Assembly (NCBI RefSeq): GCF_900143085.1
Contig: NZ_FRCZ01000001.1
Coordinates: forward strand, 62,001-126,000
DNA from: Gracilibacillus kekensis
Lineage (GTDB): Bacteria > Bacillota > Bacilli > Bacillales > Amphibacillaceae
Direction: 5' to 3'
DNA: 64,000 bases
The notes below the pieces were generated by a model. The model saw only the letters and a list, made by a program, of their open reading frames with translations. It ran no database searches and was not told where the DNA came from. This document shows, piece after piece, positions 57,440 through 64,000 of the stretch. A program made the translations under genes and the position numbers. Each line of letters opens with the position of its first letter. Position 1 is the first letter of the stretch.

Positions 57440-58294
57440 ATGCAAACAAACAGACATTTAATTGCATTAGATTTAGATGGAACACTTTTAACAGAGAAAA
57501 AGGAAATCAGTTCTTATACGAAAGCAGTGGTTCAAGAAGCAATAAATGAAGGACATATCGTTGTAATAGCTACAGGCCGTCCACACAGAGCAAGTATTAT
57601 GTATTACCACCAGCTTGGTTTGACAACCCCAATGGTAAATTTTAATGGGGCACTAATTCATCATCCGACAGATCATAAATGGGATGTATTACATACACCT
57701 TTACCAAATCGAACAGCGAAAAAAATAATCCAAACTTGTTATGACTTCGAAGTTAAAAATATTTTTGCTGAAATCCGAGACAACATATATTTAGACCGTT
57801 ATGATGAGCAAATATTAAATATTTTCACAGAGCCCGACCAAGAAGAAATGATTACGATCGGCAGTCTAAAAAATCATTTAACAGAAGATCCCACATCATT
57901 ATTGATTCATCCCAAGGATCACCATATCGAAGAATTAAGAGAGTATCTAAGCGACAAACACGCCTCTATTATCGAGCACCGTAAATGGGGTGTACCGTGG
58001 AATGTGATTGAAATTGTTCGCAAAGGCATTAACAAATCAGTAGGATTAAAAAAGATTGCTCATTATTTTCATATTCCAAACAGAAATATTATAGCATTTG
58101 GTGATGAAGATAACGATTTAGAAATGATTGAATATGCTGGAGTTGGTGTTGCAATGGGCAACGGCATTCAAGAATTAAAACAAATTGCCAACTACCAGGT
58201 AAAAACAAATGAAGAAGATGGCATTGGTGCTTTTCTTGCCGACTATTTAAAACTGGAAGTAACACCTACGATTGCCAAAGATCTATCTGAATAG
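57440..58294 (+). CDS. yitU: Cof-type HAD phosphatase YitU
   Basis: Cytoplasmic HAD-superfamily phosphatase of 284 residues; the B. subtilis homolog dephosphorylates a flavin precursor (5-amino-6-ribitylamino-uracil phosphate). Motif I is LDLDGTLLT, motif II VVIATGRPH, motif III the Lys in KGINKSVGL and motif IV FGDEDNDLEMIEYAG. The cap domain lies at about 85-195. GAGGTGAT precedes the ATG. Assignment to YitU among Cof paralogs leans on the yitV/yitW neighbourhood. Confidence 0.9.
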   Translation: MQTNRHLIALDLDGTLLTEKKEISSYTKAVVQEAINEGHIVVIATGRPHRASIMYYHQLGLTTPMVNFNGALIHHPTDHKWDVLHTPLPNRTAKKIIQTCYDFEVKNIFAEIRDNIYLDRYDEQILNIFTEPDQEEMITIGSLKNHLTEDPTSLLIHPKDHHIEELREYLSDKHASIIEHRKWGVPWNVIEIVRKGINKSVGLKKIAHYFHIPNRNIIAFGDEDNDLEMIEYAGVGVAMGNGIQELKQIANYQVKTNEEDGIGAFLADYLKLEVTPTIAKDLSE

Positions 58295-58317
58295 ATTTTC
58301 GGGAAAACAACCATAAT

Positions 58318-58351
58318 AAGCATGAACATCAAATAGATGTTCATGCTTTTT
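58318..58351 (+). terminator. Terminator of yitU
   Basis: Perfect 13-bp stem AAGCATGAACATC / GATGTTCATGCTT followed by TTT. Confidence 0.93.
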
Positions 58352-58435
58352 CATTTAAACAGTTTTACTGATCAAAGGATCATGATGGTAATCCATTAGA
58401 TAAGCCTAGTGATTCGAAAAACAGGAGGATCTTCG

Positions 58436-58633
58436 ATGCAAAACCAAATGTTTCAGCAAGCCAAAAACGCCGTCAATCGTATGATGAATCGTGGCAATGG
58501 AAGCTTTAATGAAAAAGATAAACAAGCTGCCCAAAACGCGATTCAATCAGCCTACACGAATGCTACTGCCGAAGAGCAACAAGAGTTACAAGCACTAGAG
58601 CAACAATTGAAGCAACAGGACGAATTAAAATAA
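58436..58633 (+). CDS. DUF3813-like small protein, 65 aa
   Basis: Small Gln/Asn/Ala-rich helical protein (QMFQQAKNAVNRMMNRGNGS, then KDKQAAQNAIQSAYTNATAE and a Gln/Glu-rich end). The pattern fits DUF3813, found beside yitU in many Bacilli. CAGGAGG lies six bases before the ATG at 58436; the in-frame ATG nine codons earlier precedes that site. Function unknown. Two weak hairpins follow (58645-58674 and 58777-58799). Confidence 0.75.
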   Translation: MQNQMFQQAKNAVNRMMNRGNGSFNEKDKQAAQNAIQSAYTNATAEEQQELQALEQQLKQQDELK

Positions 58634-58644
58634 AGTAAGAATTC

Positions 58645-58674
58645 AATTAGTGGGGGTTTTTACTCCCACTAATT
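58645..58674 (+). terminator. Hairpin after the DUF3813 gene
   Basis: AATTAGTGGG / CCCACTAATT perfect stem, but only TTATC follows, so termination may be weak. Confidence 0.5.
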
Positions 58675-58776
58675 TATCAAAAGGATAGCGTCAATTTCCC
58701 TACCTATTTTATTTGATTAAAGCCGGGTAATATGGACGTTTCTCAGTGATGACCAGTATTCCCCTACACTGCAGCA

Positions 58777-58805
58777 AGGCTTGGCACTTTGCCAAGCCTG
58801 TTTTT
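58777..58805. terminator. Strong hairpin between two convergent genes
   Basis: Perfect stem AGGCTTGGCA / TGCCAAGCCT with a 3-base loop and GTTTTT on the plus strand. It ends four bases before the stop of the minus-strand membrane protein gene and may serve both directions. Confidence 0.75.
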
Positions 58806-58808
58806 GAA

Positions 58809-59240
58809 TTATTTATGGACATGCAGAAAATTCGAAAAGTAAAACACAGATATTCCATAGAAAAGATGACCCATAGTCCATAACATTATTGCTATTCCAT
58901 TTGTTAATGCAGGAGTTTCTTTTATAGCCAATATCGTCAATGGTATGTAACTACTCGCCGCAAGGAAACTTAATAACAAAATTAATAATAAACGACGAAA
59001 CCACGTTTTGCAGAACTGCAGCATGATTAAATAAATATATACTAGCAACCAGGAAATAATTAGATGGAACAACCATTCTATCCATAATGACAACCGTATT
59101 CCCTGAAAGATAAAGTCTACATTCAATAGTAAAGTATAGACCTTCTCACCAGTTATTTTCTCCATCCACCAAAGTAAAAGACCTAATACAAAACCTGCAA
59201 ACGTTCCAATAATGATGGACTTTATAAAATTATTTTTCAT
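58809..59240 (-). CDS. Four-helix membrane protein, 143 aa
   Basis: Not firmly recognised; it resembles YagU-type small membrane proteins in layout. Four hydrophobic segments at about 6-25, 49-72, 80-102 and 112-136, little hydrophilic sequence, and a His-Val-His-Lys end. The ATG at 59240 follows AAGGAGATTCAG; an ATG five codons earlier overlaps that site. Alone between convergent and divergent neighbours. Function unknown. Confidence 0.7.
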   Translation of the reverse strand: MKNNFIKSIIIGTFAGFVLGLLLWWMEKITGEKVYTLLLNVDFIFQGIRLSLWIEWLFHLIISWLLVYIYLIMLQFCKTWFRRLLLILLLSFLAASSYIPLTILAIKETPALTNGIAIMLWTMGHLFYGISVFYFSNFLHVHK

Positions 59241-59338
59241 CTGAATCTCCTTCATTATCCACTACTTACTTAATTTCTTTCAATGTAGTATTGATTTTGA
59301 TATGATGGATACAGTACGTTTTACGAGGAGGACAGACG

Positions 59339-59602
59339 ATGAGTATACATGTGGAAGCAACACCAAATCCAAACGCATTAAAATTCACGAGTGACAAAAT
59401 GATTTTTGAAGGAAATAATAGTATCTCTGTTATGCCAGGCCAAACAAGCGAATATGAGGTTCTTAATGAACTTATGAAGCTCGATGGCGTCGATAACGTC
59501 TTTGGGTTTCAACATTTTATTACAGTAAACAAAAAAATGGACGTTGAATGGGATAGCCTAACAGATCAAATACAAGAAGTTATCACACAACATGGTTATT
59601 AA
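59339..59602 (+). CDS. Nfu N-terminal domain protein (Fe-S scaffold-like)
   Basis: 87-residue protein consisting only of the Nfu_N domain: MSIHVEATPNPNALKFTSDK is the diagnostic start, with LDGVDNVFGFQHFITVNK in the middle. The C-terminal NifU domain with its CxxC is absent, so it cannot bind a cluster alone and may act as an accessory or adaptor, as known for short Bacillus versions. CGAGGAGG precedes the ATG. Near yitW, another Fe-S assembly factor. Confidence 0.88.
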   Translation: MSIHVEATPNPNALKFTSDKMIFEGNNSISVMPGQTSEYEVLNELMKLDGVDNVFGFQHFITVNKKMDVEWDSLTDQIQEVITQHGY

Positions 59603-59620
59603 GGTTTATTATATTCTATT

Positions 59621-59667
59621 AACGAACAAAGAATCGGGTACATGCTCGATCCTTTGTTCGTTTTTTG
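59621..59667 (+). terminator. Terminator of the Nfu_N gene
   Basis: AACGAACAAAG / CTTTGTTCGTT 11-bp stem with a 20-base centre that itself pairs partly, then TTTTT. Confidence 0.9.
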
Positions 59668-59670
59668 TTT

Positions 59671-60525
59671 CTATGGCATTTGGTCTAATTGTATCGGGTA
59701 TTGTTCTGTGCGATCTTCTGAGTAAAGCAGCATAATCATTGTCCCATTTTCCGGCAAAAATTCTTCTGATATCGTGACATTGATTTCGAACGATTGCCAA
59801 CCTTCGCCATCCACCGGTACTTCCGTTTTTTCAACCAAATAATTGTGACCATCTTCAACCTCATAATAAACATCACCTATTGAAGTATCGATTTCTCCGG
59901 TTACCAAATACTCTCCGTTGTTACCTTCGACTTCTATTGAACGAAAGGGCTCTTCTAGGCTATTTTCATCATTCGTCCCTTCCATTTCATTTAATGATAG
60001 TTCAATACTTTGAGTCAAGTGTTCTCCTTCTAATTCCTCGCCATTAATTTCTGCAGGTAACAGGGACATTTTTACCTGATAATCTCCAGCCTTTAAGCCA
60101 TCTGTTATCTCCCATGTTTCCGTCCATTTTTTCATTTCTCCACTCTTTAGTGATTCTTCTATTAAAGCTTCTGTAAACATTTTCCCTTCGGAAAATTGAT
60201 AAATTAATGCTTCTTCTTGATATACTTCAATTTCATATTGTTGACCCGAAGAAAACATGATATCAACAGCTTGTTCGTTTTTATTAACTAATTCAAAAGA
60301 AAAATCAATGCTTGTTTGCTTTTGTTCAGCTGAAACACTTAATTCTAGGTGATCCAGAATAGAATCCACATCCCCTTCGCTAGTTTCTGCTTTTTTTTCC
60401 TGTTCTATGTCTGAGGATGCTTCGACTTCTTCAGATTCAGAAGGTGTTTCCTCTTCTTGTGCTGTTCCACAAGCAGTTAATAGCAAGAATAGAAATAATA
60501 CTATGAATAACAAAGCTTTTTTCAT
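59671..60525 (-). CDS. ipi: Lipoprotein with BsuPI (intracellular proteinase inhibitor) domain
   Basis: Exported lipoprotein of about 284 residues: signal with lipobox LTAC, a Glu/Ser-rich acidic linker, a BsuPI domain (about 60-165, SFELVNKNEQAVDIMFSSGQ through GDYQVKMSLLPAE) and a second beta domain with YLVTGEIDTSIGDVYYEVE. The B. subtilis BsuPI is intracellular and only about 120 residues, so export and the added domain are notable; an inhibitor role here is unproven. It follows yitT, matching B. subtilis yitT-ipi. ATG 60525 or 60531. Confidence 0.83.
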   Translation of the reverse strand: MKKALLFIVLFLFLLLTACGTAQEEETPSESEEVEASSDIEQEKKAETSEGDVDSILDHLELSVSAEQKQTSIDFSFELVNKNEQAVDIMFSSGQQYEIEVYQEEALIYQFSEGKMFTEALIEESLKSGEMKKWTETWEITDGLKAGDYQVKMSLLPAEINGEELEGEHLTQSIELSLNEMEGTNDENSLEEPFRSIEVEGNNGEYLVTGEIDTSIGDVYYEVEDGHNYLVEKTEVPVDGEGWQSFEINVTISEEFLPENGTMIMLLYSEDRTEQYPIQLDQMP

Positions 60526-60574
60526 CTTCATTGCCCCCTTTTTTTACATTAGACGTCCAATAAGTACAAAAGTT

Positions 60575-61423
60575 TCAATCGTTTCTTCTAAAAAATCCAT
60601 AAACGCCTGCTGTTTGTATTACATTTGTAAAAGCATTTTCATCTACTTCATGAATTATGCGTTCTAAATCGTATAATTCATACCTAGTAATAACTAAGTA
60701 TAACATATGCTTATCTTCTTTCGTATAGGCGCCTTGCACAGGTAAAATTGTAATACCACGAATCATTGTGTCGTGAATTGCTTTTTGCAATTCATCGGCT
60801 TTTTTTGTGACAATCATGGCTGTTACTTTTTCATGACGAGTGTGAATGCCATCTATTACGCGTGTAGTTACATATAAACCTACTAATGTGTAGAGAGCAT
60901 TTTCTGGTTCGTTTAATAGACCTGCAACTAAAATAATCATCCCATTAATCGCCATCAAATATCCACCGATAGGTTTATCTTTCATTCTAGACAGAATCAT
61001 CGCTATAATGTCAGAACCACCAGTAGAAGCACCCCATTTTAATGTGATACCAACACCTACACCAGCAATCACACCGCCAAATACAGCGTTTAACATAATA
61101 TCATTCGATAAATTGATAATTGGTAACACTTCTAGGAATAAAGAGGTGAAAATAACAGAAATGAAACTATAGATTGTAAAACCTTTTCCAACCATTAACC
61201 ATCCAACAATAGCCACCGGAATATTTAACAAGAATAAGATAAGTCCTGTACTAATGTTCTCCATACCAAAATAATCAATAAAGATGGTAGAAATAATCTG
61301 TGAAATACCGGTAAAACCACTAGCATATACATTGGCACCAATCAAGAAAAAATTAAGCGCAATTGCATTTAAAATAGCACCCAGTACTACGATTATTATC
61401 CGTTTTGCTTGCATCAAAAACAC
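60575..61423 (-). CDS. yitT: YitT family membrane protein
   Basis: 282-residue protein with five or six membrane helices (about 5-165) and a C-terminal soluble DUF2179 domain (KVTAMIVTKKADELQKAI and GITILPVQGAYTKED). The glycine-rich GVGITLKWGASTGGSDIIAM segment is the family hallmark. Transport or regulatory role not established. GTG start seven bases after GGAGG. First gene of a yitT-ipi unit; yitS/DegV lies divergently. Confidence 0.93.
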   Translation of the reverse strand: MFLMQAKRIIIVVLGAILNAIALNFFLIGANVYASGFTGISQIISTIFIDYFGMENISTGLILFLLNIPVAIVGWLMVGKGFTIYSFISVIFTSLFLEVLPIINLSNDIMLNAVFGGVIAGVGVGITLKWGASTGGSDIIAMILSRMKDKPIGGYLMAINGMIILVAGLLNEPENALYTLVGLYVTTRVIDGIHTRHEKVTAMIVTKKADELQKAIHDTMIRGITILPVQGAYTKEDKHMLYLVITRYELYDLERIIHEVDENAFTNVIQTAGVYGFFRRND

Positions 61424-61747
61424 ATAAATTCCTCCTGTTCACACGGAATCTCTTCATGATTCCATACCCTTATTTACGATCTATTAATCTTTTTTGCAAT
61501 AAGAACCCATCATACTAAATAACTATATCAACGCCAACTATTTTGATTAATTTGTGTTAAAGTGTACCACCCTTCATTCATGTTTTAATTATTTTTCTTG
61601 TTTATTAGTGTTTTTGAATGAGATTTGCGAACAATTACACGATTTAAAAATATGTTTTGACGTTTTTATAGGTAAGGCTTACACTTATAATAAGCAAAAA
61701 AGGGATCATACATACATGAGACCAAAAGGAAAAAAGGAGGGTTTATA
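61424..61747. other. Divergent upstream region of yitT and the DegV gene
   Basis: No gene seen. It holds a small inverted repeat GGAATC / GATTCC at 61444-61462 near the yitT start, and on the plus strand a palindrome GTAAGGCTTAC (61672-61682) directly before TATAAT (61686-61691), a likely -10 of the DegV gene, with no clear -35 at standard spacing. Confidence 0.45.
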
Positions 61748-62608
61748 TTGTCAATTAAAATACTTGCCGATTCTGCATGTGATTTGTCTGCTGAGGATTT
61801 TCAAAAATATGATATTGAAATGTTACCATTAACAGTTCAACTAGATGGTGAGGATTACCAGGATGGAGTCTCTATTTCATCCAAACAAGTGTATGACGCT
61901 ATGCGTGATGGTAAAGCTCCCAAAACTGCTCAAGTCAGTCCCCATCTCTTTAAAGAAGCCTTTGAAAAACACGCCAAGGCAGGAAACCAGGTCTTATATT
62001 TAGCTTTTTCTTCTGAGCTGTCTGGAACTTTTCAAGGAGCAAAATTAATGGAACAAGAGGTGAAGGAAGAATATCCTGATTTTGAATTGCATGTCCTGGA
62101 TACTAAGTGTGCATCCTTAGGTTATGGTTTGGTCGTATTCAGAGCAGCAGAATTAGTTCAGTCTGGGGCTAGTTTGGATGAAGTCTTAGAGGTTAGCAAA
62201 CATCACTATGAACATATGGAGCATATTTTCACAGTAGATGATTTGGAATATTTGTATCGCGGTGGACGTGTTAGTAAGACGCAAGCCTTTGTTGGTACAT
62301 TACTAAAAGTAAAACCACTCTTACATATGGAAGATGGAAAATTAATACCACTCGAGAAAGTAAGAGGCTCTAAAAAAGTTTATAAACGTATTTTAGAGGT
62401 CATGAGTGAAAGAGGGACTGATTTTGAAAATCAAGTCGTTGGTATCAGTCACGGTGATGCTTCTGAAACAGCGGAACAAATAGCAGAAATGATTCGTGAA
62501 AAATGGACGGTTAAAGACATTAAAATTAACATGATCGGCTCATCAATTGGAGCCCATGCTGGTCCAGGAACCATTTCACTCTTTTTCTTAAACGATTCAC
62601 CAAAATAA
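61748..62608 (+). CDS. yitS: DegV family fatty-acid-binding protein (YitS-like)
   Basis: Cytoplasmic fatty-acid-binding protein (FakB class) of 286 residues; FakB proteins present fatty acids to the kinase FakA. Signatures are ILADSACDLS at the N-terminus, the fatty-acid loop FSSELSGTFQGAKL, LDTKCASLGYGLVV and VDDLEYLYRGGRVSKTQAF. The C-terminal GSSIGAHAGPGTISLFFL is invariant in the family. TTG start after AAGGAGGG. Divergent from yitT as in B. subtilis. Its lipid preference is unknown. Confidence 0.92.
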   Translation: MSIKILADSACDLSAEDFQKYDIEMLPLTVQLDGEDYQDGVSISSKQVYDAMRDGKAPKTAQVSPHLFKEAFEKHAKAGNQVLYLAFSSELSGTFQGAKLMEQEVKEEYPDFELHVLDTKCASLGYGLVVFRAAELVQSGASLDEVLEVSKHHYEHMEHIFTVDDLEYLYRGGRVSKTQAFVGTLLKVKPLLHMEDGKLIPLEKVRGSKKVYKRILEVMSERGTDFENQVVGISHGDASETAEQIAEMIREKWTVKDIKINMIGSSIGAHAGPGTISLFFLNDSPK

Positions 62609-62619
62609 TGTAAGACTTA

Positions 62620-62664
62620 TTAAGAAAAAGGCTGAGCAATTTTATACATTGTTCAGCCTTTTTT
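62620..62664. terminator. Bidirectional terminator between the DegV and XylH-like genes
   Basis: AAGGCTGAGCAAT / ATTGTTCAGCCTT stem with T-runs on both sides. Confidence 0.9.
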
Positions 62665-62705
62665 AGCGCTTATCTAACATCTGTCAAAACGAGTTTAATG
62701 TTTTT

Positions 62706-63887
62706 TTATTTTTTTGGCTTTCGTTTTCTGCTATAAATATCTACCCATACTGCGAGAATCAGAATTGAACCTTTAACAATCGACTGCCAAAAGACATCAA
62801 TATTCATAATACTCATGCCGTTATCCAAGCTCGCCATTACTAAAGCACCGATTACCGCTCCTGCAATGGTTCCGACGCCACCCATTAAACTAGTGCCACC
62901 GATGACACACGCAGCAATTGCATCTAACTCATACATCGTACCTGCACTGGTTGTAGCAGCATTAACACGTGCGGTCAGAATCAGCCCAGCAATGGCTGCC
63001 AATGTATTACCTAATACAAACACTGTTAGAATACGTCGTTTAATATTTATCCCGGATAACGAAGCTGCTTCTGGATTTCCACCAATTGCATAAACTTGTC
63101 GACCAAAAACAGTATTTTTCGCAATAATCGTAAAAATAATCGCCAGAAAAATGACTAACAGTATCGGAACCGGTATTCCCTGATAGGCATTCATTAACAT
63201 AACATAACTAATGATAATCAAACAGAAAATTGCAATTTGACTAACCGTTAACTTTTTTGAAAAGACATCAAACCCATATTTTATCCGTGCATTTCGTTTC
63301 GTGATAATCATATAGGTAGTAATAATAATTGCTACAATTCCGATTCCTAAACCTACAGGAGAAGGTATATAGCCTTGACCGAGGATTTTTAGCCCAGGTG
63401 TTAGTGGAGCAACGGTCTGGCTACCGGTTATCCCTTGCAATATCCCACGAAAGATCAACATACCACCTAATGTAACAATAAAAGCCGGCACTGCCCTGTA
63501 GGCGACCCACCATCCTTGAAACAAGCCAATTAATGCACCCAACAGAACAGTAAGTAAAATGACGAGAATAGGATGCATCCCTAGCCATACATTTAAAATC
63601 GCTGCAACTCCACCGGTTAAGCCAACCAATGATCCAACAGATAAGTCAATTTGTCCAGCGACAATAATCATAACCATACCAATTGCTAGAATCGCTGTAA
63701 CAGACATTTGCAAAAATAAATTGGAGAGGTTTCTTGGGGTTAAAAATGCATCATTTAACATGGAAAACAATAACCAAATTGCGACTAAAGCGACAATCAT
63801 TGTGTATGCACGAACATCTAATTTGAATATTTTTTTCTTTATCTGCTTTTCTTCTACGTGTTCCTGAACTTCTTCCACCGCACTCAT
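62706..63887 (-). CDS. Sugar ABC transporter permease, XylH type
   Basis: Membrane permease of a CUT2 sugar importer, probably for xylose or another aldose. 393 residues: cytoplasmic N-terminus (EEVQEHVEEKQIKKKIF), about ten helices, the CUT2 motif IIVAGQIDLSVGSLVGL and ATP-binding-protein contact loop YAIGGNPEAASLSGINIK. The length above 380 and the long middle segment favour XylH over RbsC. Its ATG overlaps the stop of the upstream ATPase gene. Last gene of its operon. Sugar identity is inference. Confidence 0.88.
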   Translation of the reverse strand: MSAVEEVQEHVEEKQIKKKIFKLDVRAYTMIVALVAIWLLFSMLNDAFLTPRNLSNLFLQMSVTAILAIGMVMIIVAGQIDLSVGSLVGLTGGVAAILNVWLGMHPILVILLTVLLGALIGLFQGWWVAYRAVPAFIVTLGGMLIFRGILQGITGSQTVAPLTPGLKILGQGYIPSPVGLGIGIVAIIITTYMIITKRNARIKYGFDVFSKKLTVSQIAIFCLIIISYVMLMNAYQGIPVPILLVIFLAIIFTIIAKNTVFGRQVYAIGGNPEAASLSGINIKRRILTVFVLGNTLAAIAGLILTARVNAATTSAGTMYELDAIAACVIGGTSLMGGVGTIAGAVIGALVMASLDNGMSIMNIDVFWQSIVKGSILILAVWVDIYSRKRKPKK

Positions 63888-64000
63888 ACTAACGTCCCTC
63901 CAGTTGCTGCCGTCATTATTTTTTCTTGAGTCACTTCGTCTGCATCAAATTCAGCTGCTTTACAACCTTCTGATATCACCATGATTCGATGACTCATTCC
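63884..64000 (-). CDS. Sugar ABC transporter ATP-binding protein, C-terminal end only
   Basis: Partial, running off the right edge; 38 codons are visible. The sequence GMSHRIMVISEGCKAAEF then DADEVTQEKIMTAATGG is the typical end of XylG/RbsA/MglA twin-ATPase proteins (SDRI-V-M-EG and T-E-IM--ATG). The stop TGA overlaps the start of the XylH-like gene by four bases, so the two are translationally coupled. Only the family can be stated. Confidence 0.85.
   Translation of the reverse strand, partial: GMSHRIMVISEGCKAAEFDADEVTQEKIMTAATGGTLV

Overview
The window is a low-GC stretch of about 64 kb from a spore-forming member of the Bacillaceae. Most of it is colinear, in reverse orientation, with the Bacillus subtilis chromosome from yitS/yitT through med, fabHF, yjbA, trpS, opp, yjbC, spx, mecA, coiA, pepF, yjbH to yjbK, yjbM, ppnK, yjbO, prpE, yjbQ, fabI, cotO and cotZ. 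Acidic proteins, a BCCT compatible-solute transporter, several cation/proton antiporters and a cell-wall-anchored hemicellulase suggest a halotolerant genus of the Gracilibacillus/Oceanobacillus/Virgibacillus type. The genus is an inference. The gene families are much firmer.

Layout. 1-13.4 kb is accessory: the end of a chemotaxis receptor, a 1776-residue twin-GH43 xylan/arabinan hydrolase ending in a sortase signal, a tRNA-Val, a LysM/SleB-type cell wall hydrolase, a CPA1 antiporter, the yjcH/yjcF pair and a DUF421 protein. 13.4-19.3 kb holds spore-coat genes (cotO, cotZ and small neighbours), a betaine-type BCCT transporter, yuxK and fabI. 19.3-30.4 kb holds a CPA2 antiporter with mgtE, rodA, prpE, the yjbM-ppnK-yjbO operon, yjbK and yjbI-yjbH. 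30.6-39.3 kb holds pepF, coiA, an efflux pump, mecA, spx, yjbC and a DUF4015 protein. 39.5-47.4 kb holds oppABCDF and a T-box controlled trpS. 48-56 kb holds yjbA, fabH-fabF under a FapR box, med, yjzD, uppP and a Crp/Fnr regulator. 56-64 kb holds yitW, yitV, yitU, an Nfu-like protein, ipi, yitT, a DegV protein and the start of a XylGH-type sugar ABC transporter.

How the genes work together. Spx, its adaptor YjbH (SpxH) and MecA form the ClpP-dependent stress and competence circuit. Med and CoiA add further competence functions. FabI and FabH-FabF carry matching promoters with FapR-like operators, so fatty-acid synthesis is probably co-regulated. YjbM, NAD kinase and YjbO share a compact operon. 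The GH43 enzyme and the XylGH-like permease both fit pentose use but lie about 55 kb apart.

The most unusual feature is a family of seven intergenic elements, five of them full-length at 516-550 bp (R1-R7, near 8.8, 17.6, 24.8, 35.1, 47.5, 49.3 and 55.8 kb). Each full copy has terminal inverted repeats and two unlike hairpin arms facing each other across a spacer bounded by TTCTACAAC / GTTGTAGAA. Arms of three types are combined in different pairs, two copies have deletions inside the hairpins, and every copy abuts the 3' end or terminator of a leftward gene. No transposase is present. They look like MITE-like or otherwise mobilised non-autonomous elements.
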